From the NCBI GenBank assembly GCA_012103575.1, contig WLWN01000001.1, positions 1,131,792 through 1,195,791 on the forward strand: a DNA stretch of 64,000 bases. The letters are read 5' to 3'. Below are positions 55,343-64,000 of the stretch, piece by piece (the first letter of the stretch is position 1; each line of letters begins with the position of its first letter). The notes under the pieces were generated by a model that made no database searches, was not told where the DNA came from, and saw nothing but the letters and a program-made list of their open reading frames with translations. The position numbers were made by a program, and so were the translations under genes. The stretch comes from Kiritimatiellia bacterium (GTDB taxonomy: Bacteria; Verrucomicrobiota; Kiritimatiellia; WLWN01).

Positions 55343-55444
55343 TTAATGGTTGTTCAATTTCCTTATCGAAACTGACTGCTTTTTAGAACGCCAAAAATGA
55401 TTCGTTATTGTCATACGTCGAGTTAATGACTACATTTTTGTGCG

Positions 55445-57136
55445 ATGAGAAAAATTCCTATAGCTTTAGTTCAAATCAATACAACCGTTGGGGCGCTTGG
55501 CGAAAATGCCAAAAAAATTATCGAAAAGGCACATATAGCTCATGAGGCTGGGGCCTCTTTGATCGTCTTCCCTGAACTTGCGTTATCAGGATATCCTCCC
55601 GAAGATCTCCTACTCAAAACACATTTTATAAAGGATTGTGAACGTGAGATAGAAAGATTAAAAAACGCCCTTCCTACACACCCTATTGTAATTGTAGGAA
55701 GCCCTATCCGAGGCCAAGAAAAGGCCTGCAATGCCGCTATCATCTTTCATGAAGGGACAGGGATCGCCGTATACAAAAAAATGGTGTTACCTAATTATGG
55801 AGTTTTCGATGAAAAACGTGTGTTCGAGCCCGGAAATAAACCACTAGTCATTGACATAGAAAAAGCCCGAATAGCCATTCACATATGTGAAGACTCATGG
55901 AATACCCAAGAAGCTTCCGTTATAAATTTAGAAAATAGTCAGATTGATTTGCTTATCAATCTTTCAGCCTCTCCTTATCACAAAGGAAAACGCTCTTTAC
56001 GCGAAAAGGTCCTCAAACAAACGGCCTCAAAACTGCAAATACCCATAGCTTACTGCAATTTAGTGGGCGGGCAAGACGAACTGGTGTTTGACGGAGCCAG
56101 TATGGCCTTATCCCCAACAGGCGAAACCATAGCTCGCGGCCCCCAATTTAAGGAGGATACGATCTTCACAGAACTGGTTCCTTCATCAGAAACAAAATTA
56201 AAACAAGAACGCTTTGAAACCGTTAACGTCCTTTTTTCTTCTTCGTCGACATCACCTACACCCTCCCACCGACCAATACCTGTTCTCGACGAATATACTG
56301 AAGTCTATTCAGCCCTAAAAATTGGTCTAAAAGATTATGTGGATAAAAATGGGTTTAAAAAGGTTCTAGTTGCTATTAGCGGGGGCATTGATTCAGCTTT
56401 GGTCTCCCTATTAGCTGTCGATGCACTAGGCGCCGATAGGGTCGTAGGCATTACGATGCCTTCGCACTATTCATCGGAAGCAACCCTAAGCGATGCAAGA
56501 CAACTTGCTCAAAATTTGGGCATTGAACTCTACACCATGGCCATTCGAGATCTTTATGAATCGTACGTGGCCAAACTATCATCTCTGTGGAAGGGCAAAG
56601 AAGCTGATAGCGCTGAAGAAAACTTGCAGGCACGTATTCGAGGCACAATCGTTATGGCCCTTTCAAACAAATTTGGATGGCTTGTTCTTACTACGGGGAA
56701 TAAGAGCGAACTAGCCACGGGTTACTGTACGTTATACGGAGATATGGCTGGTGGGTTTGCGGTGATTAAAGATGTGCCCAAAACGCTCGTCTTTAAGTTG
56801 GCGACATGGAGAAATGAACAAGAGAATAAACCGATCATACCCCGATCAACGATTGAACGCCCTCCTTCCGCTGAATTGAGGCCGGATCAAAAAGATACGG
56901 ATTCTTTGCCCCCCTACGACATTTTAGATGCTATTCTTGAATGTTATGTAGAAGCCGATATGGGGATGAATGAAATAATAGAGAATGGACATGACCCTCA
57001 AATCGTAGGACAGGTGATTCATCTTGTTGATCTAAACGAATATAAACGAAGACAGGGGCCACCCGGTATTAAAATAACCCCCAAAGCTTTTGGACGTGAT
57101 CGAAGAATTCCGATTACGAATAAGTATTCTGAATAA
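55445..57136 (+). CDS. nadE: Glutamine-dependent NAD+ synthetase
   Basis: 563-residue two-domain enzyme for the last step of NAD synthesis. The N-terminal nitrilase-type amidase has Glu in FPELALSGYPPEDLL, Lys in YKKMVLPNYGVFDE and Cys in IHICEDSWN. The C-terminal synthetase has the ATP loop VAISGGIDSALVSLLAVDAL and LVLTTGNKSELATGYCTLYG. It is complete and uses glutamine as nitrogen donor, which fits its place among nitrogen genes. The activator gene follows after 63 bp. Confidence 0.95.
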   Translation: MRKIPIALVQINTTVGALGENAKKIIEKAHIAHEAGASLIVFPELALSGYPPEDLLLKTHFIKDCEREIERLKNALPTHPIVIVGSPIRGQEKACNAAIIFHEGTGIAVYKKMVLPNYGVFDEKRVFEPGNKPLVIDIEKARIAIHICEDSWNTQEASVINLENSQIDLLINLSASPYHKGKRSLREKVLKQTASKLQIPIAYCNLVGGQDELVFDGASMALSPTGETIARGPQFKEDTIFTELVPSSETKLKQERFETVNVLFSSSSTSPTPSHRPIPVLDEYTEVYSALKIGLKDYVDKNGFKKVLVAISGGIDSALVSLLAVDALGADRVVGITMPSHYSSEATLSDARQLAQNLGIELYTMAIRDLYESYVAKLSSLWKGKEADSAEENLQARIRGTIVMALSNKFGWLVLTTGNKSELATGYCTLYGDMAGGFAVIKDVPKTLVFKLATWRNEQENKPIIPRSTIERPPSAELRPDQKDTDSLPPYDILDAILECYVEADMGMNEIIENGHDPQIVGQVIHLVDLNEYKRRQGPPGIKITPKAFGRDRRIPITNKYSE

Positions 57137-57199
57137 TTAAATGTACATGCTTCACGGACCTAAAAGAATCAACATCGAAGATAACCGAAATTTGAAAGA

Positions 57200-58744
57200 A
57201 TGAAAAATACCTCTCCAGCACAAGAAGACCGAACCGTACAAGAACTGACCTTGCTACATGAAATAAGCCGCATGCTAGATCAAAGTCTGGATTTGCAAGA
57301 AGTGGTTGGCCCTGTTCTTGAAGCACTGGCAAACCATCTAAATCTACAACATGGGACGCTAACACTTTTAAACCAAAAAACAGGTCATATTCTCATTGAA
57401 GCCGCTCACGGCCTATCCGATCAACAAACAAAACGGGGTCGTTATAAGCTCGGAGAAGGGGTTACCGGACAAGTGGTCCTGACAGGGAAACCCGCCATCA
57501 TCCCACAAACAAGTGACTCACCTCTCTTCCTGAACAGAACGCTTCGGAATAAACGCGAAGAGGTTTCTTTTATTTGCGTTCCCATTAAAGAAGACAAAGA
57601 AGTGACCGGCGCTTTGAGCGTCGATCGTGCATATGACCCAAAACACGAATTGAATGACGATGTTCGACTTTTAACGATTATTGTCTCGATGATTGGGCAA
57701 GCCGTACAACTGCGACGAGAGGCTCAAGTAAAACAGGAGCGACTCGCTAAAGAAAACGAGCGACTCAAAGCTGAATTGCGGGATCGTTTCCGCCCTTCAA
57801 ATATCATTGGAAATTCACACGAAATGCAACGGGTCTATGATGAAATCGCTCAAGTATCCAAAAGTAATACCACCATACTTATTCAAGGTGAGACGGGTAC
57901 AGGAAAAGAATTAGTGGCTCACGCCATTCATTATAATAGTAATCGATCTGGAAAACCTTTTATTAAAGCACATTGCGCGGCTTTGCCCGAAACCATTATT
58001 GAATCAGAATTGTTTGGTCATGTAAAAGGCGCGTTTACTGGCGCAACCACCGAACGAAAAGGGCGATTTGAATTAGCACATAGCGGTACCTTGTTCTTAG
58101 ACGAAATTGGAGACATTCCTCCCTTGATTCAAATTAAACTACTCCGGGTCCTTCAAGAACGCGAGTTTGAACGTGTCGGTGACACGGAAACCGTTAAAAT
58201 TAATGTACGCGTTATTGCGGCCACGAATCGGGATCTGCCAACGTTAGTCAATAGAGGCACATTTAGAGAAGACCTCTTTTACCGGCTTCATGTTTTTCCT
58301 ATCTATGTACCTGAACTTCGTAAAAGAAAAGTTGATATTGTCCTATTAGCTGATTATTTCCTTGAGAAATATGCTCGCGAAAGCAGCAAACAGGTTCGAC
58401 GACTTTCCAGCGCAGGGATCGATATGTTGATGAGTTATCACTGGCCAGGCAATGTAAGGGAATTGGAAAATGTGATCGAACGTGCTGTGTTGCTTGCTGA
58501 AGATGACGTTATTCACCCCCACCATCTTCCTCCTACATTGCAGACCGCTGACGCGATTGGAACAAAAATGCAAGGTGATTTAAAGAGTCTTGTGGAATCG
58601 TATGAGGCTGATTTGGTCAGAGATGCGTTAAAATCAACTCGCGGCAACATGGCTTCAGCAGCTCGGTCATTAGGAACATCCCAACGTATTATGGGATATA
58701 AAGTCAAAAAGTATGGTATAAGACCGAAACAGCATAATGCATGA
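57200..58744 (+). CDS. Sigma-54-dependent transcriptional activator, GAF-AAA+-Fis (NifA-like)
   Basis: 514-residue activator. Residues about 15-170 form a GAF sensory domain. A coiled linker (170-195) follows. The AAA+ domain has Walker A GETGTGKE at 230-237, the sigma-54 contact loop GAFTGA at 277-282 and a Walker [10 protein letters not shown] Fis-type HTH lies at the C-terminus ([20 protein letters not shown]). No phosphoreceiver domain is present, so it is NifA/NorR-like, not NtrC-like. It probably drives the -24/-12 promoters of glnA and amtB; nif genes are not in view. Confidence 0.9.
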   Translation: MKNTSPAQEDRTVQELTLLHEISRMLDQSLDLQEVVGPVLEALANHLNLQHGTLTLLNQKTGHILIEAAHGLSDQQTKRGRYKLGEGVTGQVVLTGKPAIIPQTSDSPLFLNRTLRNKREEVSFICVPIKEDKEVTGALSVDRAYDPKHELNDDVRLLTIIVSMIGQAVQLRREAQVKQERLAKENERLKAELRDRFRPSNIIGNSHEMQRVYDEIAQVSKSNTTILIQGETGTGKELVAHAIHYNSNRSGKPFIKAHCAALPETIIESELFGHVKGAFTGATTERKGRFELAHSGTLFLDEIGDIPPLIQIKLLRVLQEREFERVGDTETVKINVRVIAATNRDLPTLVNRGTFREDLFYRLHVFPIYVPELRKRKVDIVLLADYFLEKYARESSKQVRRLSSAGIDMLMSYHWPGNVRELENVIERAVLLAEDDVIHPHHLPPTLQTADAIGTKMQGDLKSLVESYEADLVRDALKSTRGNMASAARSLGTSQRIMGYKVKKYGIRPKQHNA

Positions 58745-58970
58745 ACTCTAGTTGGCTAAAGTCAAAAGTCCAAGGTCAAATATCGAAAGTAAAAGATCGG
58801 CCCACCTTTTTTATTGGACTCGAAATCCTCAGCCCTTTGACCTTAGAATTTCATTAAAAAATAAACATCAAGAGTGTATATCAAACCAATATTATATACA
58901 TTTTTGTTTAAAAAAAAAGTAAAGAAACCTTATTGTTCTATCAAATAAAGATTTAATCTTATTCGGTATA

Positions 58971-58999
58971 AACAAGTTAAGATTTATTCTTAACTTGTT
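58971..58999. promoter_or_regulatory. Perfect 12-bp palindrome upstream of the amtB promoter
   Basis: AACAAGTTAAGA (58971-58982) and TCTTAACTTGTT (58988-58999) around TTTAT. It ends about 10 bp before the -24 element. This is a plausible operator or upstream activator site. It could also be a terminator-like hairpin, but it has no adequate T run and lies over 200 bp from the previous stop. Confidence 0.5.
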
Positions 59000-59008
59000 T
59001 AAATTACT

Positions 59009-59024
59009 TGGTACGGTAAATGCT
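59009..59024 (+). promoter_or_regulatory. Sigma-54 (-24/-12) promoter of amtB-glnK
   Basis: TGGTACGGTAAATGCT matches TGGCAC-N5-TTGCW with two changes, keeping the essential GG (59010-59011) and GC (59022-59023) exactly 12 bp apart. It lies about 48 bp upstream of the amtB start region, after allowing 12 bp to the transcript start. Confidence 0.78.
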
Positions 59025-59083
59025 ATCTATATAGATTCAAGTTATCAAAACAGTGTTTACCCATAAAAAATGAGGAGGCAGCG

Positions 59084-60424
59084 TTGAAGAAAGGAAAATA
59101 TATACTAGCCATTTTTTTAATGGCATTACCACTTCTATTTATTGTTCCAGAAATTTTAGCTCAAGAAGATACTATTAAAACTGAAACAACAAAACAAGAG
59201 ATATCAGCGGAGATGTTTACCATAAACAATACCTGGATGTTAGTAGCCACATTATTAGTGTTTATTATGCACCTAGGGTTTGGCTCCTTAGAAGCGGGAC
59301 TTACTAGAGCAAAAAACACGGTTAACATTCTTTTTAAAAACACCTCCATTCTTTCCATTGGTATTCTAACCTATGCGCTGATTGGATTTGGCCTCATGTA
59401 CCCATCAAACTGGTGCATTGCTGGCTGGCTGGGTTGGGCTGGACTAGGAATAAGCGCCGAAGGAGCTAACCTCACCCGTGCTTATAATTCTGGATATACC
59501 TACTGGACCGACTTTATCTTTCAAGCAATGTTTGCAGCGACAGCTGCTACGATTGTATCTGGGGCGGTGGCAGAACGTATTAAACTAGGAAGCTTTCTAA
59601 TTTTTTCAACGATTTATGTCGCCTTTATTTATCCCATTTACGGAAGCTGGAAGTGGGGCACTGGATGGCTCAACACATTAGGGTTCTACGATTTTGCAGG
59701 TTCGACCATTGTCCACTCTGTCGGAGGATGGGGCGCATTGGCTGGTGTCATCTTGTTGGGCCCTCGACTTGGAAAATACGTAAATGGGAATATTAAACCC
59801 ATCATGGGTCACAGCATGCCGCTGGCGACCATTGGTGTCTTTTTATTATGGCTTGGCTGGTTCGGATTTAATGGAGGATCGGTCCTTTCTGCAGATCCAG
59901 GATCTGTTTCACTCGTATTTGTAACAACAACACTCGCTGCTGTCGCCGGGGTGATGGGTGCTATGCTCGCATCCTGGGTGGTCCTAAAAAAGCCGGACTT
60001 TTCAATGGTTCTGAATGGTTCCTTAGCCGGGCTGGTCAGCATTACAGCAGGGGCCAATGTTATCAGCCCTGTATTCTCGGTCATCGTTGGCGCCCTTGCA
60101 GGTATCATGGTTGTGTTTTCGGTAATTTTATTCGATAAAATAAAAATTGATGATCCCGTTGGAGCTATTTCTGTACATCTTGTGTGCGGGATATGGGGAA
60201 CATTAGCTGTAGGGATCTTCAGCCCGGCCCACTCACTAGGCCCCCAAGTGATTGGTATTATGGCCGCAGGCATTTTTTGCTTTTCATCCGCCTTTATTAT
60301 CTTTCTGATCCTTAAAATAACGATTGGAATACGCGTCAGCAAAAAAGAAGAAATGATCGGGCTCGACATCGGAGAACACGGTATGGAAGCATATAGCGGA
60401 TTCCAAATCTTTACATCTCAATAA
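59084..60424 (+). CDS. amtB: Ammonium transporter Amt
   Basis: 446-residue Amt/MEP/Rh channel. The start is TTG (no ATG is suitable), with GAGGAGG 6 nt upstream. A signal peptide (ILAIFLMALPLLFIVPEILA) is followed by 11 membrane segments. The family signature DFAGSTIVHSVGGWGALAG contains the first pore His, and HLVCGIWGTLAVGIFSP the second. It imports ammonium under nitrogen limitation and is followed after 24 bp by glnK, its usual regulator. Confidence 0.96.
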   Translation: MKKGKYILAIFLMALPLLFIVPEILAQEDTIKTETTKQEISAEMFTINNTWMLVATLLVFIMHLGFGSLEAGLTRAKNTVNILFKNTSILSIGILTYALIGFGLMYPSNWCIAGWLGWAGLGISAEGANLTRAYNSGYTYWTDFIFQAMFAATAATIVSGAVAERIKLGSFLIFSTIYVAFIYPIYGSWKWGTGWLNTLGFYDFAGSTIVHSVGGWGALAGVILLGPRLGKYVNGNIKPIMGHSMPLATIGVFLLWLGWFGFNGGSVLSADPGSVSLVFVTTTLAAVAGVMGAMLASWVVLKKPDFSMVLNGSLAGLVSITAGANVISPVFSVIVGALAGIMVVFSVILFDKIKIDDPVGAISVHLVCGIWGTLAVGIFSPAHSLGPQVIGIMAAGIFCFSSAFIIFLILKITIGIRVSKKEEMIGLDIGEHGMEAYSGFQIFTSQ

Positions 60425-60448
60425 TCCATAAGTAGGAGGCATTCGATC

Positions 60449-60790
60449 ATGAAACTAATTACTGCATATATACAACCTCAACGTTTAATCGAAGTTAAAC
60501 AAGCATTCTATGAAAGAGGTATCTATAAAATGTCTGTGACCAATGCATTAGGCTGCGGCCAACAGAAAGGATATCATGAAACCTACCGCGGGGCAGATGT
60601 TGAGGTAAATTTACTTAAAAAAGTACGAATAGATATTGCGGTCAATGAAGAATTTGTTGATCCCACTGTCGACGCCGTCATTGAGGCTACACGTACAGGA
60701 AACATAGGCGATGGGAAAATTTTTATTACCGAATTAGTGGAATGTATACGCATTCGGACAGGCGAAAGAGGCACCAAAGCCATCGGATAA
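60449..60790 (+). CDS. glnK: PII signal-transduction protein GlnK
   Basis: 113-residue PII protein. The T-loop reads GQQKGYHETYRGADVEVNLL. PII C signatures (GNIGDGKIFITELVECIRIR, then TGERG) are intact, so ATP/2-oxoglutarate binding should be normal. The uridylylated Tyr51 of enterobacterial PII is Val51 here with no gap in the alignment, so control by a GlnD-type uridylyltransferase at that site is not possible. Coupling to amtB by 24 bp supports a role in blocking the channel. Confidence 0.95.
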   Translation: MKLITAYIQPQRLIEVKQAFYERGIYKMSVTNALGCGQQKGYHETYRGADVEVNLLKKVRIDIAVNEEFVDPTVDAVIEATRTGNIGDGKIFITELVECIRIRTGERGTKAIG

Positions 60791-60907
60791 AAAAAATATA
60801 TAAACAGGGTTGATTCATAGAAGTGAGACAGTATATATTCCACGAAATCACGGAACTCTAAAGAGTAGGAGTTTGATCGTCGCAATAAGCACAAAGGGGA
60901 AAGCGTA

Positions 60908-61637
60908 ATGAAAAATAAACAGTTAGGTCTATATGTCATATGCAGTATGTTGATCGCGGGGAGCTCTATCAGGACACAGGCCGCAAGCGCATACATGGGG
61001 GTTGATTTTTTATCAGCCTATGTTTTCCGAGGGGCCACTATAAATAAAAATGCTGTTGCACAACCCTACTTAGAAATCAGCGAACTTCCAAACGACGTTG
61101 GTCTTGTCCTGGGTGTATGGGGAAATTTTGATATTGAAGACCATAACAATGGCTCGACCATTCAAGAAGATGGACACTTTTCTGAAGTCGATCTGTATGC
61201 CTCATATGTATTACCTCTCAACATGGATAGCGCTACGATGTCTATTGGATACACGGAGTATTTATATCCTACACAGCACAAGTGCGGTTAGCGAAGATCG
61301 CGAAGCAAACCTAGTCACAGAATGGGACGTAACGCTATCACCTTCGGTAGCTATATATTACGGTTTTGACGGAGCTATTGAGGAAGATTTATATATTGAA
61401 GCATCTCTAAGACATGATACGGAATTATCTAACGGTGTAATAGCCAACTTGAGCGGAACCATGGCTTATAAAGATCCCGACCAAGGTAAAGACGGGTTTA
61501 GCCATGCCATTATTTCAGCCGGACTAGATTTTGGACATATAAACACATCGATTAGCTATGTTGAAGAATTAGACGACAAAGTATTAAAGGTCGACGAAAA
61601 CATCTTTGGAACAGTTGGGGCAAGTTACCAATTTTAA
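60908..61637 (+). pseudogene. Putative porin/outer-membrane protein, frameshifted (TIGR02001-like)
   Basis: A signal peptide (LYVICSMLIAGSSIRTQA-A) is followed by beta-strand sequence typical of small putative porins: YMGVDFLSAYVFRGATINKN, AQPYLEISELPNDVGLVLGV. One shift near 61280 moves the frame. The second half (SEDREANLVTEWDVTLSPSV to FGTVGASYQF) ends in a terminal Phe, as in outer-membrane barrels. It lies after amtB-glnK, where such porins occur in other nitrogen operons. AAGGGGAAA precedes the ATG. A single indel disables it. Confidence 0.75.
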
Positions 61638-61664
61638 ACAACAGAGATATTTCCGATAAAAGAG

Positions 61665-61692
61665 CCTCTGGTTGATTGCCAGAGGTTTTTTT
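61665..61692 (+). terminator. Intrinsic terminator after the amtB-glnK-porin unit
   Basis: CCTCTGG (61665-61671), a 7-nt loop and CCAGAGG (61679-61685) are followed by seven T. It lies 28 bp after the porin stop and 33 bp before the gltB start, so gltB probably has its own promoter very close by or is expressed by read-through. Confidence 0.88.
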
Positions 61693-61724
61693 ATCAACTG
61701 ATCGACGCTATTAACCGATCCACT

Positions 61725-64000
61725 ATGAAAAGATTTACTAAAGAATACGCCAATGAAAAAGCCGGGCCCCCACAAGCGCAGGGATTGTACGATCCTGCTT
61801 TCGAACATGACGCATGTGGAGCAGGGTTTATCTGCCATTTAAAAGGAGAAAAATCTCACGAGATCATTCAGAATGCTTTAAAGATCCTTGTCAATCTAAC
61901 GCATCGCGGGGCATGCGGTTGTGATGAAAAGACGGGTGATGGGGCCGGCATTCTGATTCAAATCCCACATCTTTTTCTCAAAAAAGCAGCGCGAATAGAA
62001 GGAATACATCTTCCTGACGAAAAGGAATATGGAACAGGTATCGTGTTTCTACCATCTGACGAAAAAGAAAGGTTGTTTTGCAAAGAAGCCTGTGAACATG
62101 TTATTAAAGAAGAAGGACAAAAAATTTTGGGCTGGCGAGAAGTCCCAACAAATAACAAAGTCATCGGCGACATTGCCGCCAAAGCAGAACCCACCATTAA
62201 ACAAATTTTTATCGGCCGCGGATCGAGTATCGAGGACACCGCTCACTTCGAGCGAAAATTATACGTCATTCGGAAAGTACTAGAAAAAAGAATCCGAGAG
62301 GCAGATCTCACCCAAAAAAAGTTTTTCTATGTGCTAAGCCTATCCTGCAAAACCTTGGTTTATAAAGGCATGCTGTTAGCGGATCAAGTTGAACCGTTCT
62401 ACCCTGACCTTAAAGATCCTGATCTGATTAGCGCTTTGGCGCTGGTCCATCAACGGTATAGCACAAATACCTTCCCAACATGGGACTTAGCTCAGCCTTT
62501 TCGTTTCCTGTGTCATAATGGCGAAATTAATACTTTACGCGGAAATATTAACTGGATGAATGCACGTGAACACCTTTTTCAGTCAGAGCTATTTGGTGAT
62601 GACATCCACAAACTGCTCCCTGTTGCCACACCCGACGCCAGCGATTCAGCCATCCTCGATAATGCATTAGAACTCCTGTACCATACGGGGCGATCATTGC
62701 CCCATGCCATCATGATGCTAATACCCGAAGCATGGCAAAATCATGAGACCATGAGTGACGAAAAAAGAGCGTTCTACGAATATCATTCCGCTCTCATGGA
62801 ACCATGGGATGGGCCAGCTTCAATCCCTTTCACCGACGGAAACTGTATTGGCGCAGTACTCGATCGGAATGGATTGCGCCCCTCTCGACATACCGTTACC
62901 AAAGATGGATTTGTTATTATGGCCTCTGAGATGGGTGTCATTGATATTGATCCAACAAACGTAGAATACAAAGGTCGATTAGAACCAGGCCGAATGTTTC
63001 TGGTCGATATGGGAAAAGGGCGGATCATTGATGATAACGAAATTAAAAACGAAATGTCACAACGCCAATCTTACCGAAAATGGCTTACTAAAAATCTCGT
63101 TGAATTCAAAGACTTACCAGACCCAAAAGAAGTGACAGACACTGACTTTTCCACACTTTCAACGCGTCAAAAAGTCTTTGGCTATACCCTAGAAGACCTT
63201 AGAATAATCATTCCCCCCATGGCCAAAGATGCTAAAGAAGCATTAGGCTCTATGGGTGACGACACACCCTTAGCCGTATTATCCAACAAATCTCGTTTGT
63301 TATATGATTACTTCAAACAACTCTTTGCCCAAGTTACCAACCCCCCCATTGATCCATTCCGGGAAAAATTAGTGACCTCTACGCTAACCCAAATAGGCGC
63401 TAAACAAGATTTATTCCAAGAAACACCCAAACATTGCCATCAATTTAAATTACCCGATCCCATTATAACGAACAAACAACTCGAACAAATTCGCCAAATC
63501 AGTATAGGCAATATTCATTCTGTAACCTTGCCTATGCTTTATAGAGTTTCAGAAAAAGGTTTAGGCCTTCATAAAGGCATGGACATACTTTGTGAAACGG
63601 CTGCTCAAGCCGTAAAAGAAGGAGCCTCTATTCTCATCCTTTCGGATCGGGGCATAGGGCCCGAACAGGCCCCCATCCCTGCTCTTTTGGCCACCGCAGG
63701 CGTACACCATCATTTGATAAGAAAAGGACTTCGTACACAGTGTGGAATTATTGTAGAAAGCGGTGAACCACGTGAAGTCCATCACTTCTGCCTATTATTC
63801 GCGTACAGTGCAAGCGCCGTAAACCCTTACCTCGCCTTTGAAACAATCGATCAACTTATTCATAAAAAAAAATTACCCGCATTAGATCTCGATACAACTC
63901 TTCAAAAATATATCCAATCCATCAGTGAAGGGACCCTTAAAGTCATCTCAAAAATGGGTATTTCAACCCTTCACAGTTACCGAGGCGCACAAATTTTTGA
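61725..64000 (+). CDS. gltB: Glutamate synthase large subunit, 5' part
   Basis: The frame is open from ATG 61725 to the window edge (758 codons). After a short propeptide the class II amidotransferase begins at Cys32 (FEHDACGAGF). HRGACGCDEKTGDGAGI, VHQRYSTNTFPTWDLAQPFR and LCHNGEINTLRGN follow, all typical of GltB. The central domain starts around residue 400 (ASEMGVIDIDPTNV, EPGRMFLVD). It makes glutamate from glutamine and 2-oxoglutarate and so completes the GS-GOGAT cycle with glnA. The ribosome site is weak. Confidence 0.96.
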   Translation, partial: MKRFTKEYANEKAGPPQAQGLYDPAFEHDACGAGFICHLKGEKSHEIIQNALKILVNLTHRGACGCDEKTGDGAGILIQIPHLFLKKAARIEGIHLPDEKEYGTGIVFLPSDEKERLFCKEACEHVIKEEGQKILGWREVPTNNKVIGDIAAKAEPTIKQIFIGRGSSIEDTAHFERKLYVIRKVLEKRIREADLTQKKFFYVLSLSCKTLVYKGMLLADQVEPFYPDLKDPDLISALALVHQRYSTNTFPTWDLAQPFRFLCHNGEINTLRGNINWMNAREHLFQSELFGDDIHKLLPVATPDASDSAILDNALELLYHTGRSLPHAIMMLIPEAWQNHETMSDEKRAFYEYHSALMEPWDGPASIPFTDGNCIGAVLDRNGLRPSRHTVTKDGFVIMASEMGVIDIDPTNVEYKGRLEPGRMFLVDMGKGRIIDDNEIKNEMSQRQSYRKWLTKNLVEFKDLPDPKEVTDTDFSTLSTRQKVFGYTLEDLRIIIPPMAKDAKEALGSMGDDTPLAVLSNKSRLLYDYFKQLFAQVTNPPIDPFREKLVTSTLTQIGAKQDLFQETPKHCHQFKLPDPIITNKQLEQIRQISIGNIHSVTLPMLYRVSEKGLGLHKGMDILCETAAQAVKEGASILILSDRGIGPEQAPIPALLATAGVHHHLIRKGLRTQCGIIVESGEPREVHHFCLLFAYSASAVNPYLAFETIDQLIHKKKLPALDLDTTLQKYIQSISEGTLKVISKMGISTLHSYRGAQIF

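Larger units (their letters stand above)
58745..59083 (+). other. amtB upstream region
   Basis: Holds an AAGGTCAAA/TTTGACCTT inverted pair (58772-58780, 58836-58844) similar to the repeat in mrdA, a 12-bp perfect palindrome at 58971-58999 and the sigma-54 promoter at 59009. The rest is A/T-rich; no gene is seen. Confidence 0.5.

Overview
The window reads as part of a Gram-negative chromosome. Lipid A genes (fabZ-lpxA), secretin/GspE/GspF secretion genes and a mreBCD-mrdA-rodA rod-shape operon are present. Two broken surface-protein genes have the architecture common in Verrucomicrobiota/Kiritimatiellota: DUF11 repeats with an SdrD-B-like domain, and a DNRLRE domain followed by a DPD-rich linker with a TDPTNAGSVF-type tail. 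I infer a PVC-superphylum bacterium, probably host-associated, because insertion sequences, MITE-like hairpins and frameshifted accessory genes are common while housekeeping frames are intact. A Kiritimatiellota sponge symbiont that makes a beta-branched polyketide (the pateamine producer) is a published precedent. Species identity cannot be settled from this sequence.

Layout. 1-5249 (minus): operon fabZ-lpxA-gspD-gspE-gspF, cut by the left edge. 5510-7385: an IS630-type element and an IS4-type remnant. 7386-14591 (minus): mreB-mreC-mreD-mrdA-rodA-rng, mostly with 4-base ATGA overlaps. 14705-16084: a dead IS1380-type element with a 5-bp target duplication. 16163-18593: a winged-helix protein, a malonyl-type acyltransferase and an Sfp-type phosphopantetheinyl transferase. 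18713-24010: a broken methyltransferase, IS630 copy 2, a broken IS30, a GDP-mannose 3,5-epimerase-like gene and a decayed DUF2442/DUF4160 pair. 24066-38542: a polyketide accessory island. It holds an acyl hydrolase-like AT, a UbiB-like kinase, small basic proteins, a PfaD-type enoyl reductase, a 1018-residue kinase-like/glycosyltransferase-like fusion, the full beta-branching set (ECH2, ECH1, HMG synthase, decarboxylating KS, donor ACP) and a metallo-beta-lactamase hydrolase. 38812-44806: two decayed surface-protein genes, a PerM-family permease and two copies of a 163-bp hairpin MITE. 44843-50094: MerC-like protein, FKBP isomerase, YlbF-like protein, pyrG and gnd. 50098-51660: a dead IS4-type element. 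51661-64000: a nitrogen-assimilation region (glnA, nadE, a sigma-54 activator, amtB, glnK, a broken porin, gltB) interrupted by IS630 copies 3 and 4 and a split MITE.

How the genes work together. The polyketide genes at 16.8-18.6 kb and 24.8-37.9 kb match, activity by activity, the trans-acting pksB-to-pksI set of trans-AT polyketide systems: MBL hydrolase, AT, acyl hydrolase, trans-ER, ACP, KS-Ser, HMGS, ECH1, ECH2. No modular synthase lies in the window, so it must be elsewhere if the pathway works. Three genes for small lysine/arginine-rich proteins in and around this island each have the same 20-nt motif upstream on their own strand, which suggests a co-regulated set. In the nitrogen region, glnA and amtB-glnK both have good -24/-12 promoters and the matching activator gene lies between them.

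Most unusual points: the kinase-like/Kdo-transferase-like fusion inside a beta-branching operon; the shared motif; a heptanucleotide repeat that could switch the reading frame of a secreted protein; and a MITE split by an IS630 insertion and then by an inversion, which can be rebuilt to the base.
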